Shown here piece after piece: positions 36,057 to 50,161 of a DNA stretch of 64,000 bases. The notes under the pieces were generated by a model. That model saw nothing but the letters and a program-made list of their open reading frames with translations. It was not told the DNA's origin and did not search any database. Every line of letters begins with the position of its first letter. Position 1 is the first letter of the stretch. The stretch covers positions 62,001-126,000 of the forward strand of contig JAXDDX010000306.1 in the NCBI GenBank assembly GCA_034670405.1, written 5' to 3'. Position numbers and translations under genes: made by a program. This DNA is from Hoplostethus atlanticus. Taxonomy: Eukaryota > Chordata > Actinopteri > Trachichthyiformes > Trachichthyidae.

Positions 36057-36599
36057 TTTAACATCTGCTAACTGCAGGTGTTTGACAGGTGACCCAGTGA
36101 CCCAATGTGACTTTTTTTTCTCCTGTGGAAAGCTGGGGAGACTAATTACTAATTGGAGTAAAATGTTATGCACCATGTTGTTGGGTAATAAGGACACTTG
36201 CTATACAATTTACTTGTGAGTGATGTGACTCCTCTGGGGCAAATTGGATGGCAGCTCAATTACGATTCAAGAGACATAATTGTCCCTAGCTTATAATGGA
36301 TAAAGTCACATTTGGGCAATAGTTGGGTCCTTGGGCCCAGTGAAACATAGCCAAAGAACTGATGTTGTGCTCAGGTCCTCTGACACAGACATAAAAAAAT
36401 AAAAGAGGGGTCTGAGGGAGAATGTTTACAAATGTGGGAAGACTACAAATCATCAAATATTTTGGAATATTGTGACCCAATGGAACGCTGGATTTCCGCA
36501 CTACCTGACATTCACTAACCATTTCCAACTTTGCCAATGCTGCCACACTTGAACAATACTTTGGCTTTACATGTATATCTGTAGCGTCTTCTCCGCACT
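36057..36599. other. Intergenic, nothing recognised
   Basis: No supported exon or repeat. Confidence 0.4.
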
Positions 36600-37873
36600 A
36601 TATGTGAGGTCCTGTCAGGGCCGGAGTGGAAGTCATTTTCAGACAGACCCCATTCTTGCTGCCGGCTGCAAGCTTGTTTTACAAAACATGCTGTCAGTAG
36701 CTTTCTTTTTTTTTTTTTTTTTTTTTTAATCCTTTCTTTCTCTGCTACATCTTTTCTTTTTCTATTGTCCATCTTGATAACACTGACGACAACTGACCTT
36801 AGCTGCAATGTTTTTTTGTTTTTTCCAGGGCTCATCCCAGAATACCTGGGGCTTTTGTCAGACCTTTGTAGGGGGGTATTTTTATTTTATAAAAATGTCA
36901 ACATCTACAAACCCCATTTCCAAGCATTTGGAGATGAATACTGACAGCCCATATCACCTACAATTTCTGAATCAACAAATAAAACTTAACCAATGAAAAC
37001 ATCATCTGGGGGGTGGAAGCATACTATATATCTCTACCTGATCTTTCTTCTGTATTGTCAACCTCTAACATTAAAAAGGTAAAGATGAAATAGTGAACAT
37101 TAGTCTCTCTCTCTTGCTCTACACACACACACCCTCTACACACCTTATTATTCTATGTACCATTAACATGTCTATTGAGCTGACTCAATATGGCGTAGGC
37201 AGTGCTCACCTGTCTTGATGTTTCACTATCTCTTCTCTTCCTCTTGTCCTGTCTCGTCCCTCTGTGTATGTCATTCCTTTACCTGCTCATCTCTCATCTA
37301 CTGTTTTGATGGCCTTATCACTCCATCTGACACCTCTGCTTTCTGTCTGTGTCCTTTCTCCTCTCCTGGCCCTCTGTATTCGCTGCAGCTACACACCTGT
37401 CCAGTCTACTTCCATGTTGTTATGGTTGCAGCCTTGTTTTTTCCTGCCAATTCTTTGTCAGTTGTCTCCATTTTCTGCTCATTTCCTCAGCAGGCCTTCT
37501 TGAGAGGGGTAATAACCCAATAGCTCCAATTTCAAAACGTCAATTTGGTGTGCGCGTGTGTGTAGAAAGAAAGAAATAGTGAACATGAACAACCTGCTCT
37601 TTTTATAAAGTGGATGAATAAAAATAGCCAACATTATTTAGTTGTGCTAGCTTGCTAATGCATTCACTTTGTCTATAATGTGGATAAACCGTTTCATGTG
37701 CTCTGGCCAGAACTCAATGCCAGTTTAACACAGAGAGGAGGGGAGAGAGAGGCCCGGCAAACGAACGTCTAATTAGTCACCAGCGGCTGGCCTGTCAAAT
37801 CAGCTTGAACCCACTGGTCCACCGGGATTTGTCCCGGTTCTCTCGATTGGCCACTCCGGCATTGGGGCCTGTT
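36600..37873 (-). mobile_element. Possible hAT-like element remnants
   Basis: The complement of 37800-37872 reads GGCCCCAATGCCGGAGTGGC, then AACCGGGACAAATCCCGGTG, resembling the start of a fish hAT family. 'cagggccggagtgg' at 36616-36629 is a similar end in the opposite sense. A minus-strand frame beginning MDNRKRKDVAEKERIKKKKK (near 36775) recalls hAT transposase N-termini, though its lysines come from a poly-T run. No matching 8-bp flanks found. Tentative. Confidence 0.25.
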
Positions 37874-38092
37874 AAGTTTCGTCCTGCATCTAATATGTCA
37901 ATCCAGTATTGTGTAGCTCTCTTGTAAAATGTCAGCATCAGTCAATCAAGTATAATTTAATGTGCACCAATTGCACTTCAATTAAAGCGATTCTGATTTC
38001 ATCCAAAATGAAAAGAAAATGATTTAACAGTATAGATGCACTGCAAAATTCAGACTGATTCTGGTCACCAATTTAAACCTGCACTATGTAAC

Positions 38093-38464
38093 TGTAGCAG
38101 ACTCGCTACTCCCGCGACAGACAGAGACACAGGCACGAAGTGGAGAGTTGACTGGCCAACACACTGTTTTAATTGGTACAGACAATATAAAAGTCAGGTC
38201 TTTACTGTTGCTTTCCAACTCCCAGGTCAGCTTCTGGCCCCAAAGCTAGCAGGACAGCTTTCCTGTTGTCCCTCAGGTCACTTGTTACCAGTCCAGTCCT
38301 AATCCTCGAATGAAAGACAACCACACAATTACCACACCTGGCTGCAGTTGGCCAATCAGCCTTAATTGGCCACGACCATAGTATGCTGGGAGAACCAGCC
38401 CACCAGCTTGATTCTTTCCTGCATCCAGCCCACAATTTAACCACACCACCCCCCGTCTGCCACA
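38093..38464 (-). mobile_element. Solo LTR, 372 bp
   Basis: On the minus strand it starts TGTGGCAGACGGGG and ends GAGTCTGCTACA, with the TG...CA termini of an LTR. A TATA-like TTTTATATTG lies near the end. Flanks GTAAC (38088-38092) and GTAAA (38465-38469) fit a 5-bp target duplication with one change. No internal retrotransposon sequence adjoins it. Confidence 0.65.
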
Positions 38465-38469
38465 GTAAA

Positions 38470-41400
38470 TTTATGTAATTTAGTCATTGGCAGCCCCAAG
38501 TGGCAGTGAGGTAACTGCAGCTTTGTTAGCATCTTTGTCAACTTTGCTAGCGGTAAATCCTAAAAAATAAAATAAAAAAAAATAGTAAAAATAGTTGTCT
38601 TTTTCCAAACTATTGTTTGTTAGCACATATTCAAAAACTTTTGCCCCAAAGGTGGTTTAAACACCTGGAAGGTAGCCACTGATGAGTGCTGACATCATAA
38701 CAAGGGTATAAAATGGGTGGGGTATATCATTATTCCCAAAGGAAGCATTTGTGACAGTTATTTCCTCAAAATAAGCCTAGTTAGTCTTTAATGTGTTAGG
38801 TTATTGCAAACCGACAAAGAAAACCTGCTTCTTTATTAAAAACATTTTCAGAAGCGAGGTGTCCCCAAACGTTTGACGAGTAGTGTATATCTATTGTTAT
38901 TTGAATGCAACAGCCAGAACAACAACCTTCAGGCCTGTGGCATGTCAGTATTAATGAAGATCTTTGAGTACCTGGCACTGTCCTGTCTGAAATGTCTCAC
39001 ATGATTGATACTCGATCCTCTGCAGTTTGCCTTCAGGACAGTTGGGTCAGTGAATGATGAAGTCAATATGAATCTATACTTTGCCTCCAATGCTAGGATC
39101 ACGTTTGTTGACTACTGAAAGGCACCCCTTCAATCTGCTGGTATATCCTGGACATCCTGACAGGAAGAAGGCAGTTAGTGTGGCAGTTAGTAAGGGCTGA
39201 TATCAGAGCCTCTACCAACTGTATTAGGCAATGAAAAACCAGAGTAAATGATGTTGGCCCAAAGGTGAATGTAAGCCAAAAATAAACTTGCAATTTGACA
39301 TAACTACAACTTGTTGAATTTTGTTCTCAAGATACAGCCATAATTCTGTATGTCTTCCACATCCTATCTGTGCTTTTTCTATAAAGCTACAGTTGATCAA
39401 CTGCAGACATTACAGAGTGTTGACATGCCCATATTATCAAATACTATGCCTTAATATTGCTACCAATGGTTCAATGGCACAGAATAAAGCCTCTGTGAAG
39501 AAAACAGCTTCATTACTTCAGAAGCAACTGACCCATACCACTGGAAAAATTGGTCACAGAAATGATATTGATCTGGCTCTTCAAAGCGCTGTTGTGACTA
39601 GACTCGTAATACTCCTTTGTAAATGCCCTCTTGCTGCACTTGTCTTTCTCCCACCCTATCACCATCCCATCCTACTTGTGGTATTATTCAGACACACTTT
39701 GTGGGACTGAAACTATTGTTGGAGCAAAATTGAATGGCAAACATTTCATCAGCATAATCCCCACTTGTATGCATAAAGGATTAAAAAGCTAATCTTAAAC
39801 CTCTGAAAATGATCAAAATGTAATAAATTCCTTGCAAGCTATGAGCAATGCATTGGAATAACAAGTAGAAATACAGATTTTTAATACAGAACAATCTAAG
39901 ACTTAAAACACACAAAAAAAAATGAAGGGAATATTGAGAACACTGAAATCAACACTGCATGTGATAGAAATAGCCTAAATTGTAATGGCCATAAAAAATA
40001 TAACCAACAACGATTTAAAGTATATTTAAAGTACAACGATTTTTATTAATAATATTGAGTTGTGCAATTGTAAATATACATGGGAATCCACCTTCACAGT
40101 GTTGCTGTCTTTGAAAGGTCACCTTGTCAGAAGCAGGAATAGTCTTTACACACATCCCAGGCTGCAATGTAATGTAAGAGATGAGTAGGTTGAGCCGGAC
40201 AGTGCAACCGGCTTGTGCAGACAATGACTGATTCTCTCGGGAATGCTACCTAACATAATGCATTACTGCTACTTAATAGACTTTAGTGGCAGACAAGATT
40301 CCCAAGGGCTAACAGTTTAGCCTCAAGATCACAGTTTTGTGCAGGAAGCAACAAACGTATGAGAAGGTTTATGTCACGATGTTTGAATGTGGCCAAAAGA
40401 AGAAAAAATAATTAAATTATCCATGACCTTGCACGGAGCAGTATCTGCTCTGCAGCCCACCCCACATCACTAACTGTGGATCCCATTTAATCAAAACATG
40501 TAACCTCCAAGGAAAATTCAAGAGCTTTTACAGAGCAGTAATAATCTCATGAATTCAATCAGTCTTTTACCATAATAATAAGTAAAGGACTCCTGATAGG
40601 TATGTTTCTACTGAAACACTCAAAACTCTGTGAAATATAGATTTTTAAAAATTATTCCTGCAGTTATTCCGTTAGGGAAAGTTACGCTATACAGATGGAA
40701 CCGGTGGAAGTCGTACTTCTGCCCGAGGCTGGCTAATTGAGTCTGGCTTCTGCCCCCGGCCCAATGACAGTGTATTGGGTGGGTGTCAGCACCCATCAAG
40801 CATCTGTCAGTCTGTTGTGCTTCTTACTTTGATTGATGGTCACCCTGGTGTCTTCTCAACACTGAGTCAGCCACACCACCACCACCATGTCACTATCTCA
40901 CCATCTGTAGTTAATGACCCTCTCAAAGGCTTCTATAACTGATTGGAGGGCAAAAGTTAGCTGCATGTCTAAATTGACAAACATGACCACTGCACTGGAA
41001 CACACACATACAGAGAGAGAGGGAGGGAGACAGAGAGAGAGATAAACGCTTACATGAACAAACACACAAACACATTGGCCCATGAATACTGATATTACCC
41101 ATGACGTCAAATACAACACAAGGAGGAATAATTGAAGTTTGATTAAAACCTTTTCCAGCAGTGAGGTGTATCCTGAGAATGTATTCTGGGATGCCACTGT
41201 GGCGCAATAAAACCTAGCAGCTGGCACAATGATTTAATAGTTTTTGTTCTGTGAAAGCCACAGTGCTTTGTATGTGTTCACAGAGTCTGTGATGAATGTG
41301 CACTTAATGCTCGTTCTCTGTGAAGGTCAGCGGCTGCCGTTAATGTTTAATTGCCAGGTGCAGTGGATTATTCACCTTAGAAATGAACTGGAAATACAGC

Positions 41401-43640
41401 CATTCAAGTAAATAACTCATCCGGGTGATAAAATGTCCTGATTAAATAATTTGTTCAATGATTTGCTGTTTTGTTGACACTGACATGCCTTAGAAGAGGT
41501 CCATAGTAAAAGAAGAAGCAGAGAGGGTCTTCCTACTAATGTTTCAGATGCTGTCTTGCATGCTCGTAACACTAACAGTGAGTAGGACACAAAGGACAAA
41601 GTGTCACCAACAAGGGGCATACATGAATCTGCCAGGGCATCTGTGAAAAAAGGCTCAAATCTGTAATCCCCATAGGGTGTGCCCTCTGTCTCCTCTCTAC
41701 CCTCTGTGGATACACAGTAGCAGAGGAATTTCAATGGAAATTGTGTGGCAGGTGGTGATTTTCCCTCACATATCCCTTGTAGCTAATCCATGTTAACTGA
41801 GAGACTGGACAGTGAGAGTCTTTTTAGCAGCAGGCACATAAGAAATAAATAGTAATTGAAATGGACCCATTCTTCACCTTTCTGTTCATACAATACATTT
41901 TAATGAAATCATATCCTTGAATATATAACAAGCAAGCACGCCCTCATGCGTGACAGACACACACACACACGCTCGCTCTTTCAGGAGTTGTTTGATTCAT
42001 TAATATGTCTCAATTATTTCATTAACATGCTGTTGGTGTGGTATAAACACAACATAGGTAACAAAACAGCCCTTGGCAAATCCTCAGAGTGAGCTTTCTT
42101 ACTCCGGATAACAGTACAATATGGGCTGCAGCGAAAACACTATCAGAGCAGTGGTCAAAAGAAAAACGAAAGCTGGGTAAAAAGACCTGTGTGCGATTAG
42201 CAGGGGCAGTTCTTCAGCACTGAACTGAACCATCTGCCATTTACTTTTACCTGGTTCATCTTTAATTATTGTAGCTTTATTGTAATGTTGATTTATGCCT
42301 TCCCACTCTTAATAAAAGTTAAAATAGAAATGACAAAAGATATCAATGAAGCCTCAGCTATTTTTGTTTAGAGGCAGCATATCAAAATTGGTCCCCATAT
42401 CTAGTGTCATGTCATTTTGGGGAAATGGACATTTGTTTTGATTATTGTTTTATAGATTTTACAAAACTACAGTACCAACATACTGTTACAATATTTCAAA
42501 TTTGACAAATCTAGCCAAAGTTGCCAATGTCACCCGTGGTGCCTTACCTAAAGTAGCTTAATGGGGTAATCAGGCAGACTCTCATCTCATCCATAACTGT
42601 GGGTGCAACTTGTTATATTTTAATACATCACTTTAATACATATATTTATGCAGGCTGAGGCTCTTTGCCTTTTATCTCAACCTCATAGGATGCAAGAAGA
42701 ATTTAATTACATTGCTATTAGTCATGGAGATTCATGATGAATATTTAATCACGATGCCAAAGAATTCTCAGCATTGCTGTTAATGACAAAGCATCCACGC
42801 CATCTGCTACAGCAACAGGTCATTTACAGAATACATCATAATCTTTTATCACAGACTTTAAAAGAGACTAGCACTGCTAGTAAGTTACCTAAAATAAGGT
42901 GTGAAGCTATAGGCTTACAAATTCTTACTACTGCATACACAAAAGGTGCTTGTTTGTTCAAGCTGCTAGTTCAGTAATATACATAAAAAATTGTGCTTTC
43001 ATTTACAGCCAAACCCATCTGGTTCTCACACAACTAAATTGGCAATCAATTTTTAACATTAGCTTCCATTTGGCAATTGCAAGCTTAACATTAAGAGAAG
43101 CTACAGGCATTTGTCTTTTGTTTACTTTGGCATTTTGAGTTTTTGGTTGGGTTGGAGAGCGTTAGCTCACAATAAAAATCAAATGATTTATGAACTTAAA
43201 GAACTGCTATTTGTTGTATGAACTCTTATTGTTCCCAGTCAGTAGGCAGTGAGCCAATGCTAGCTAATGTTAGCTTAGCACAAATAGAAGTACAGTTGGT
43301 TGCTGTTTGATTACTGAATTTATATGCACAAAAAAGTATGAAAAAACATATGAAAGCATTCGTTATGTTTCTCCACTCATCTGTGTTATAGATGTGAATT
43401 AAGTCTTTTTTGACATACTACAAAAAAAAAAGAAAAAAATGTATAAAAAATTACACGTGTATATTAGAACTTTGAAAATGATTGTATTTTCATAAATACA
43501 CAATTGAGGAAAACTTGCATTATGGATGTGATATGTCTGAAATAAACAGTTACACCTTATAGAAATTTCATGAGAAAAATGAATAGCATGTTGAAATGTT
43601 ACATGAAAACATCAGCAGAGGATTTTAGAGTGGGTGGTAA
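38470..43640. other. Long intergenic stretch, mostly unrecognised
   Basis: 'aggtgtccccaaacgtttga' at 38856-38875 resembles the terminal repeat of a fish Tc1-like element. A GA/CT-rich run lies at 41011-41043 and a short CA run near 41957-41970. No supported exon; frames such as 39321-39710 (+) and 41417-41734 (-) have no recognisable similarity. Confidence 0.4.
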
Positions 43641-43649
43641 CTTGACCAC

Positions 43650-44245
43650 TGAGAGGCGCTTCAACCCAGGCAAATCCTGGCACACAGACAGGGTTTTGGC
43701 AAAAACACAACAGTTTTCTTATTATTAAAAAAGGTGAGAGGGCCGGGGGTGAACCAATTGAATCCTTCCCGATCCGGGGTAATGTTGTGGCAGGGCTCTG
43801 GGCCTGCGCGTCTCCCTACAAGGGACAGGGTGGGGAAGAGTGAAAAGAAGGGTGGAGGTAAAGGGAGGGATTTTTGCTTGCATTCAGTCTGTTTGTCCAA
43901 TGGTCGGGGCTCGTCGTCCAGTCCAGTCCACAGTTGTTCCGCCTGGGTGTTTCCTCACTCAAAATAGGTCAGGATAGAAAATAGGTCAGTTATCTCAGAT
44001 CAAGGGAGTCATCTTCAATAGATAATGTTCGGCTCACACAGGGATCACCACACACCGAACCTTTTCAGCGCCTCATGGCTCTGTCCAGACAGACTACCTT
44101 CCTCTCCCCTCTTCCCTGGGATTCTCTGGCTTGCTGGCAGGTAACTGACTGATTGGTAATGAGGGACATCTGTGCTCCCTCCAGGATCTGAGGAGTTGGT
44201 AGTGGTAATATTGTTGGGCGGCCACTACTCATATATGGGAAAACC
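43650..44245 (-). mobile_element. Possible LTR remnant
   Basis: The minus strand runs from a TG-starting 'tgagtagtggccgcccaaca' through GC-rich, CT-rich sequence resembling the leader/LTR style of the gypsy remnant at 26.2-26.6 kb. No coding part and no paired LTR. Weak. Confidence 0.25.
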
Positions 44246-44249
44246 ATCC

Positions 44250-45360
44250 ATATTCCGTGAAAGTGATCTGTTAATTAATTCTGGATCATTAAGGGAACCT
44301 ACTGACTTGTAGAGTGCACCATCATAAATCTCGTCTATGCTGTTTGGGTTGGTCTTGGACCTGGTATATTTTTAGTGTAATGCTTCACAGAATTTAGGGC
44401 ATGTTAACATATAGTTGTTTTCTCAATGGCAAATTCATAAATGCCGATCTGCTTTTAACTAGGGATGTCAAGTCTCAAGTTCACGTAGTCTATATAGGTC
44501 CACTTCATGAAGCTATATAGACTGGGAACACAGTTCGCTCCCTCTGGGCAATGAAGGTTTATAAGTTCTAATAGATCATTTAGAGCCAAGTTGGTGGTTG
44601 TGTGTCTTAGACAAAAGCATAATATTGAGAGTAGAGACTCATCTTCAGTGATTTTGCATTTTCTCGATCTTCCTTGTCCTCCATTTTTACGGATGCCTCG
44701 ACCAACTGTGCAATCTCCACCAGCACTGTCCTGTACTTATAGCAGTAAGTTCATACAAATTGTATTGTAAGTCTGCAGGGAACACCGGCACACACTGGCT
44801 GCTGTTCCTTCAAGTTTTTGTTTTCTGTTTTTATTTCTTATCGGCTCACATCTCTCGTGCCTCCTTTGTTTTGTGGTGTGTTCTATAACTTCGTATTTTG
44901 ATCTGAATTAGAATTCACTCATTCAAATCAGTGGATTTAAAATTACAACAACATTAGGTCTTGGCTGCCTGCACCAGCTGGGATTCCTAGATATGCTACA
45001 CATCTTCTGCCAACGTGGGGGGTGCCTATCACAGATTGCCTTCACTCACTGCCATCGATTTCCCAGCACGGATGTCCTTCAGCTTGGGCCACCACTAATG
45101 AGCTCCATACTCATTGACTCTAGGTTTTTTTTGTATATTCCCCTCCTTGTTACTGTGACATTTCATGTGCTTTTGGAGCTTTTGGCTTTTCGTAGGGGGA
45201 CACTAACAATCACTACCCAATCAGTCGCTAACACAAACGCTACCGTCTGGCACACAATGAGCCTATGGTGTTTACCTTTTTTAACTGATAGCAATATACC
45301 ATCTCACAACTTTGGGGACCTAGAAACTCCACGATTACAGCTGACAAATATCTTCTAAGC
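44250..45360. other. Unrecognised stretch left of a LINE fragment
   Basis: It may include the 5' part of the LINE that becomes recognisable at about 45361. The open frame 44993-45358 shows no domain I can name. Confidence 0.35.
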
Positions 45361-46080
45361 TGTTGCCGTGAGCTTGGGAATTTAAGGAACAGACGCCGTT
45401 ATATCCACAGAGACTTACGCCACTGTTGAGATGGGGGAAGCAAAACAAACCTGTGTGTCACTGTTGGAAACACCGTGATGAGGCAAGGCGAGATAGAAAA
45501 CCTGTTGTGGATTTTTCAGCCCCATTTTACATTATTATAGAACTTGTTAATGCACAATAAATCCCTCCTCCTTCATAAACACATTCTTGACAAGAGGTTT
45601 GATATTATGTACCTATCTGAAACTTGGTAACAACCAGGAATCTACTCTGCTCAATGAGGTCTGTCCATCTGTTTACAGGTACATTAAAAAAACATCACTG
45701 ACCGTGGTGGAAGTTTAGCCATCATTCATCAGGCTGAAACTGTGTCCTCTGCCCCTGCCTGATGACACCTCCTTTGAATGCCTTGCTCTTAAATGTTGCC
45801 CTCCCCCTACTCCATGATGCTGATTCTCATTTACTGCCCACCAAAACCAAATCCATCTTTCACGACTGAGAAACATGACCTACTCATCTCCCTCTGCATC
45901 AACAAATATTGTCGTCCATGGGGATTTCAATATCCATGTTGACTCTCCCTCATGTCATTCTGCAGCATTTTTGAGTTTCAAGTCTCATGTATGTCTGGAC
46001 CTGAATCAACTTATTAATTTCTCCACACACCAGGGGGCACACAGGTCAAGACCTGGTCATCACTGACTTTGCCTCCATTA
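45361..46080 (+). mobile_element. CR1/L2-group LINE, decayed endonuclease domain
   Basis: Broken frames read RRRYIHRDLRHC, LLMHNKSLLLHKHILDKRFD, IMYLSETW and, at 45895-46060, NIVVHGDFNIHVDSPSCHSA. GDFN-H is the endonuclease (APE-type) signature of these LINEs. Stops and shifts occur throughout, and no RT follows. Confidence 0.75.
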
Positions 46081-46302
46081 ACAACCTTACTAACTTCCGA
46101 CTCCAAGCATGCGGCCAAGGTGGCATGTCCTGCACAGTCATGGTGCAAGACTTGGCTGTAGCTGTGTTTGGGAGGGAGATGCTGGCCACTCATGGCTTGT
46201 CCAGCAAAACAGGCAATGCCAATAAAGGGACAGCAGCTAAGCCAGCCCTTGATAAAGACAAGGTCACTCAGATGATTGGTGAGAAAAAGTACCAATAAGT
46301 TA
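46081..46302 (+). pseudogene. BEN-domain-like coding fragment directly after the LINE piece
   Basis: The frame reads MSCTVMVQDLAVAVFGREML, ATHGLSSKTGNANKGTAAKP, ALDKDKVTQMIG and ends at 46302. This resembles the first half of a BEN domain (the 'vFgre.L' helix, then 'pLd..kv..ii'). A possible donor G|gtgaga follows ATGATT at about 46279. The frame continues into the LINE sequence upstream without a clear acceptor, so this is probably a displaced exon copy. The rest of the domain was not found nearby. Confidence 0.45.
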
Positions 46303-47750
46303 GTCACAGTTTCAATATATTATTTTAATTTCACAATATAGTCTAATATGCATGTTTATTGAATAATCTGTTCAAATATTTTTGCCACCCTTACATCTCC
46401 TTGCATTGGAGAGAGAGTTAAGGTGTGGTTTCTTGAACCTTCAGTATCCAGTCTCAGATAATCACATCAAACAATCACAATCAAATCTCATTCACGAAAC
46501 AAGCATAAAATCAGATTTGATCGTAAAGCTTTCGTACGAAGGTTTCTACAAACTCTCATTCATTATTTTGTTCGTATCTGAATTTGTTTGGTTGGTACGA
46601 TCAAAACCTACGTGGGTTTGGAAACATGCGTGAAGGCCCACAGTAGTGCCAAACCTCATTACCAACAAGATGTTTCAGTGGCCTTGTAGAAAAAAAAACC
46701 TGTAGCCGGGATTTGGTCTCTCATATTATTAATTGATCCTCTGATCCATGTTGGATAGCGCCACAGTGCACTGCCCTCCTCCTGTGGCTGATAATATGTG
46801 TCTACTTCCCCTTATACTTTTTTGCAATCTAATTTCATGTCAAACCATTTCTTTTTTTACCTCAGCAAACGGTGTGTGTTTCTGCTGAGCATTGACAGCA
46901 TTAATAATTTCTTGCCTTTCTTGCTCCGCTGTTCATACTTCTGAAAACTCTGTTGTTTTTTTCTCATGCATGCATGCACGCAACACTTCAATTTTGGACT
47001 CCCTAAAGTTCCTCTTTTCCCTCTTTTGGCCTGGTTTACTTGCACATGCATGCAATGATAGGCATTCATCATCTGATACACCTGTTCTATGTACAAATCG
47101 AGGTTTCCTGCATGTTTCATGAATCCCATGTTAATATTTTCTTACTCACATAAATACAACAAATTTACGAAAAATGTAAGAAAAGTTTCATGAATGAGGC
47201 CCATTCACTTTAATTCATGTCTGTGCTCCTAGCAAACCTGACATTCAAATGTATTATATAGTTGTGTACCAAAAAAGGTCAGTGTTGAAAAGATTGAATC
47301 CATGATTGCAGTGTTAATGTTGCTATGCATTGCATTCCAGTCCAGAAAGCAGAAACTGTACAATTCATGCGTCTATGCTATTTTGTCTTACACAGTGAGT
47401 GTGGTGGAAGGCTTCAGAAGGTAACCTAATTGATGCAGAGTGGCTGTGTGCCCTTCAAAAATGAAAAAATGCCCCTTTCAATTTAACCAGACTGCTGCAC
47501 AGCTGTTTTGATTTCACTTCGTGTACAGTATACAGAACAACATCAGGCACCGTTTGTAAGCAGTATTTGTAGGTTTCTGAACACACACACACACACACAC
47601 ACACAAAGGAATATTGACATATATACAGTAGATACAGTATATTTCATACTGTAAGTATGTGAAAAAGGAATCAAGTATGAAAGTGGCACTTAAGGGCTTG
47701 GGTTTTGGTTGCAATCTGACAAGTCCACATGTCCAGCATCATGAAATGTA
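46303..47750. other. Intergenic, nothing recognised
   Basis: AT-rich; a short (CA)n run lies at 47581-47605. Confidence 0.4.
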
Positions 47751-47751
47751 A

Positions 47752-47825
<74 letters not shown>
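47751..47825. repeat. Compound (TATC)n-(TGTC)n microsatellite
   Basis: About eleven TATC-type units change to about seven TGTC-type units. Confidence 0.95.
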
Positions 47826-47826
<1 letters not shown>

Positions 47827-50130
47827 ACAATTTTTGTCAATGATTGAGAGCATCTTTCCCTCTTAGGGCTATGGTAATAGGATTTATCCTGCAGCCACAG
47901 CCATACAGAGCTGTACGCAGTTGAAATTGAACGTTATTTAATATAAGTCTGTCTCTAGGGATTGGTGTAAAGGGCCTCTATCTGAATGACCTTGGCTCTC
48001 TAGCACTACAGTGACGTCCTCTATCTCCCTACTCCACTTTGTGCATAACAAGGATAGATAAGGCACTGTGATCAAACATAGTGATACAGTCCCAGAAATG
48101 GATAACCCAGACACTATTTATATAGAACCCTTCTTGAACCAGTGCAATTTGGTATCTATCATAGAGGCATAAAATGCAACAAGACAGATGAAATTGAGAT
48201 AGACTATGACTTCTTTTTTGGTATAGACAGTCTGGTATGTGTAAGGAATTAATTCAACTGATGTCCTGTAACTATTTATGTGGCTTAAAGGTGTGAGCAT
48301 GAAAGCATACAATCTTCATTGCTCTGAATTGTCTAGGTCTGCACCTCTCAACACCTAAGCAGATGTGTTTGTAGAATTAGGATCTACATCAGATATGTCG
48401 GCATCTTGAGCAATCTCAGCTGAGTATGAAGAGAGATTTGTGTATTCTCGACAAATGTGGCTTAAGCTCTGATCAAATTACAGTGACAGTATATTAATCA
48501 CATCCGGTAAAGTTCCTCTGGCGTCCCAGAGTCCCTTACGGTCATTCCCCTCCCAGAGTAAAACAAAACCAGGTCAGTCTCACATTGTAAGAACAAGACT
48601 TGTTCATTGTTGACATTTGACAACATTCTGAGGTCCATATAATGGTTTCCATTGAGAATAAAATTCATGAAATGCCACAAATGGTCTTGAAATGATAAAC
48701 TTCCTTCATAATGGCACTTGTTTATTAAACTATCATTCAAAAATGTAGGTCAATACATACATTCTTGATGTTCAGAAACATTGCATGTTTGGTTAATGAA
48801 ACGTTCTTACAGCTTTGATTTGAGCACAGGATGCAACATGAGAAATGCATTATTCAAAGGACCCAAACACCACGACTAAACACACCCACTATGAATATGC
48901 ATGTTGTGGAAGTTGACCTTTCATTTCTTAAATGGAGACAGGCAGACTGATACAACTTTGAAAAGAGTTGTTGAGTACTCATTTATTTATATTTCAATAT
49001 TTATACAAAGATAATACAACAATTATTTTCTCATGGAGTCAAAGGTTTATCAAGATTTTACTGTTATTCTGCTTTGTCGACGTGAAAAAGACTGTATTCT
49101 GAGTTTGATAGCTCGAGCTGGTGATTTAACTGTTGACCATTAGATTCACATGCAACAATATTAATAATTTGTTAGACAGAATCGTCCTGGAAATTATAGC
49201 TGCTGATTATACATCTGCACAGAATGGTTATTTTGCTCCTTAATGATATTATATATCTAATATATGCACAACAAATCATCATCAGCTTTAAATGCATTAG
49301 CGTCTTGTCTGCAATATTAAGATTATTTCCCCATAGATATGCAAAATGATGTTGTTATGATTTATTTTCCAATCATCAAATACAATTTTGGGCATTCATT
49401 TAGATTCCCTGCTTATAGATGCTACTTTCATTTTAATTAAGGTAAGAAAACGCACCATGAATGAAGACCAACAGGGAATGTTGACTCTTTTTTGCTGAAA
49501 GATTTAAAATGAGAACTGAGTGGTGATCTCTGTTGTGAGCTGTGATAAATTGTAGTCAATAATCAACATCAGCTAACCACAATTGCTATATTATCATAAC
49601 AGACTGTACATTGTACATCAGACTGTACATCAGACATTATGTTTGACTAGAGATACACATTTTGTGAAGTTAAACCAAATAAAAACACAATTTCACTCTC
49701 TTGTTGTTGCACATGTATTTTGTAATAAATAAATAATAAATAAATGTAATTTGGCAAATGTATCATTGCAATGATACAAATTCCTCTTTTTATTTCAGTG
49801 CCCATAAGTTTGTACAAAAGCCCACTGCAATTGAAAGTTAGAAATTGGTTGTGTGCAAGCTGTCTGTGTAGCATTCTCATAGTTTTTATAACCAAGGGTT
49901 CTTAAATTATAAAAGCAATCAATATTCCCAATTGAATCTGTGATGATAAGCTGTTTTGATGTAGGTGTCATTGATGAGCTTTTTGGAACTTCGTTCTGCA
50001 CTGTTAGCTTTATAGATTGCATTTTCCATGCAGGGGAAATGCTGTTCCAGTTTGTTTGTTTCATGACCTGTGTTTGCTTTAACTACACCTGAATCTCATC
50101 TCAAGTCGCTAGCAGACATCTCTTCAACAC
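47826..50130. other. Intergenic, nothing recognised
   Basis: Strongly AT-rich with no supported exon. Confidence 0.45.
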
Positions 50131-50132
50131 TT

Positions 50133-50161
50133 GCAGGAGGTGGACAAAATAATGGAAACAA
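50133..50161. mobile_element. Tc1-like terminal repeat fragment
   Basis: 'aggaggtggacaaaataatg' followed by 'gaaaca' resembles the terminal repeat of fish Tc1-like elements. No second end found. Confidence 0.35.
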
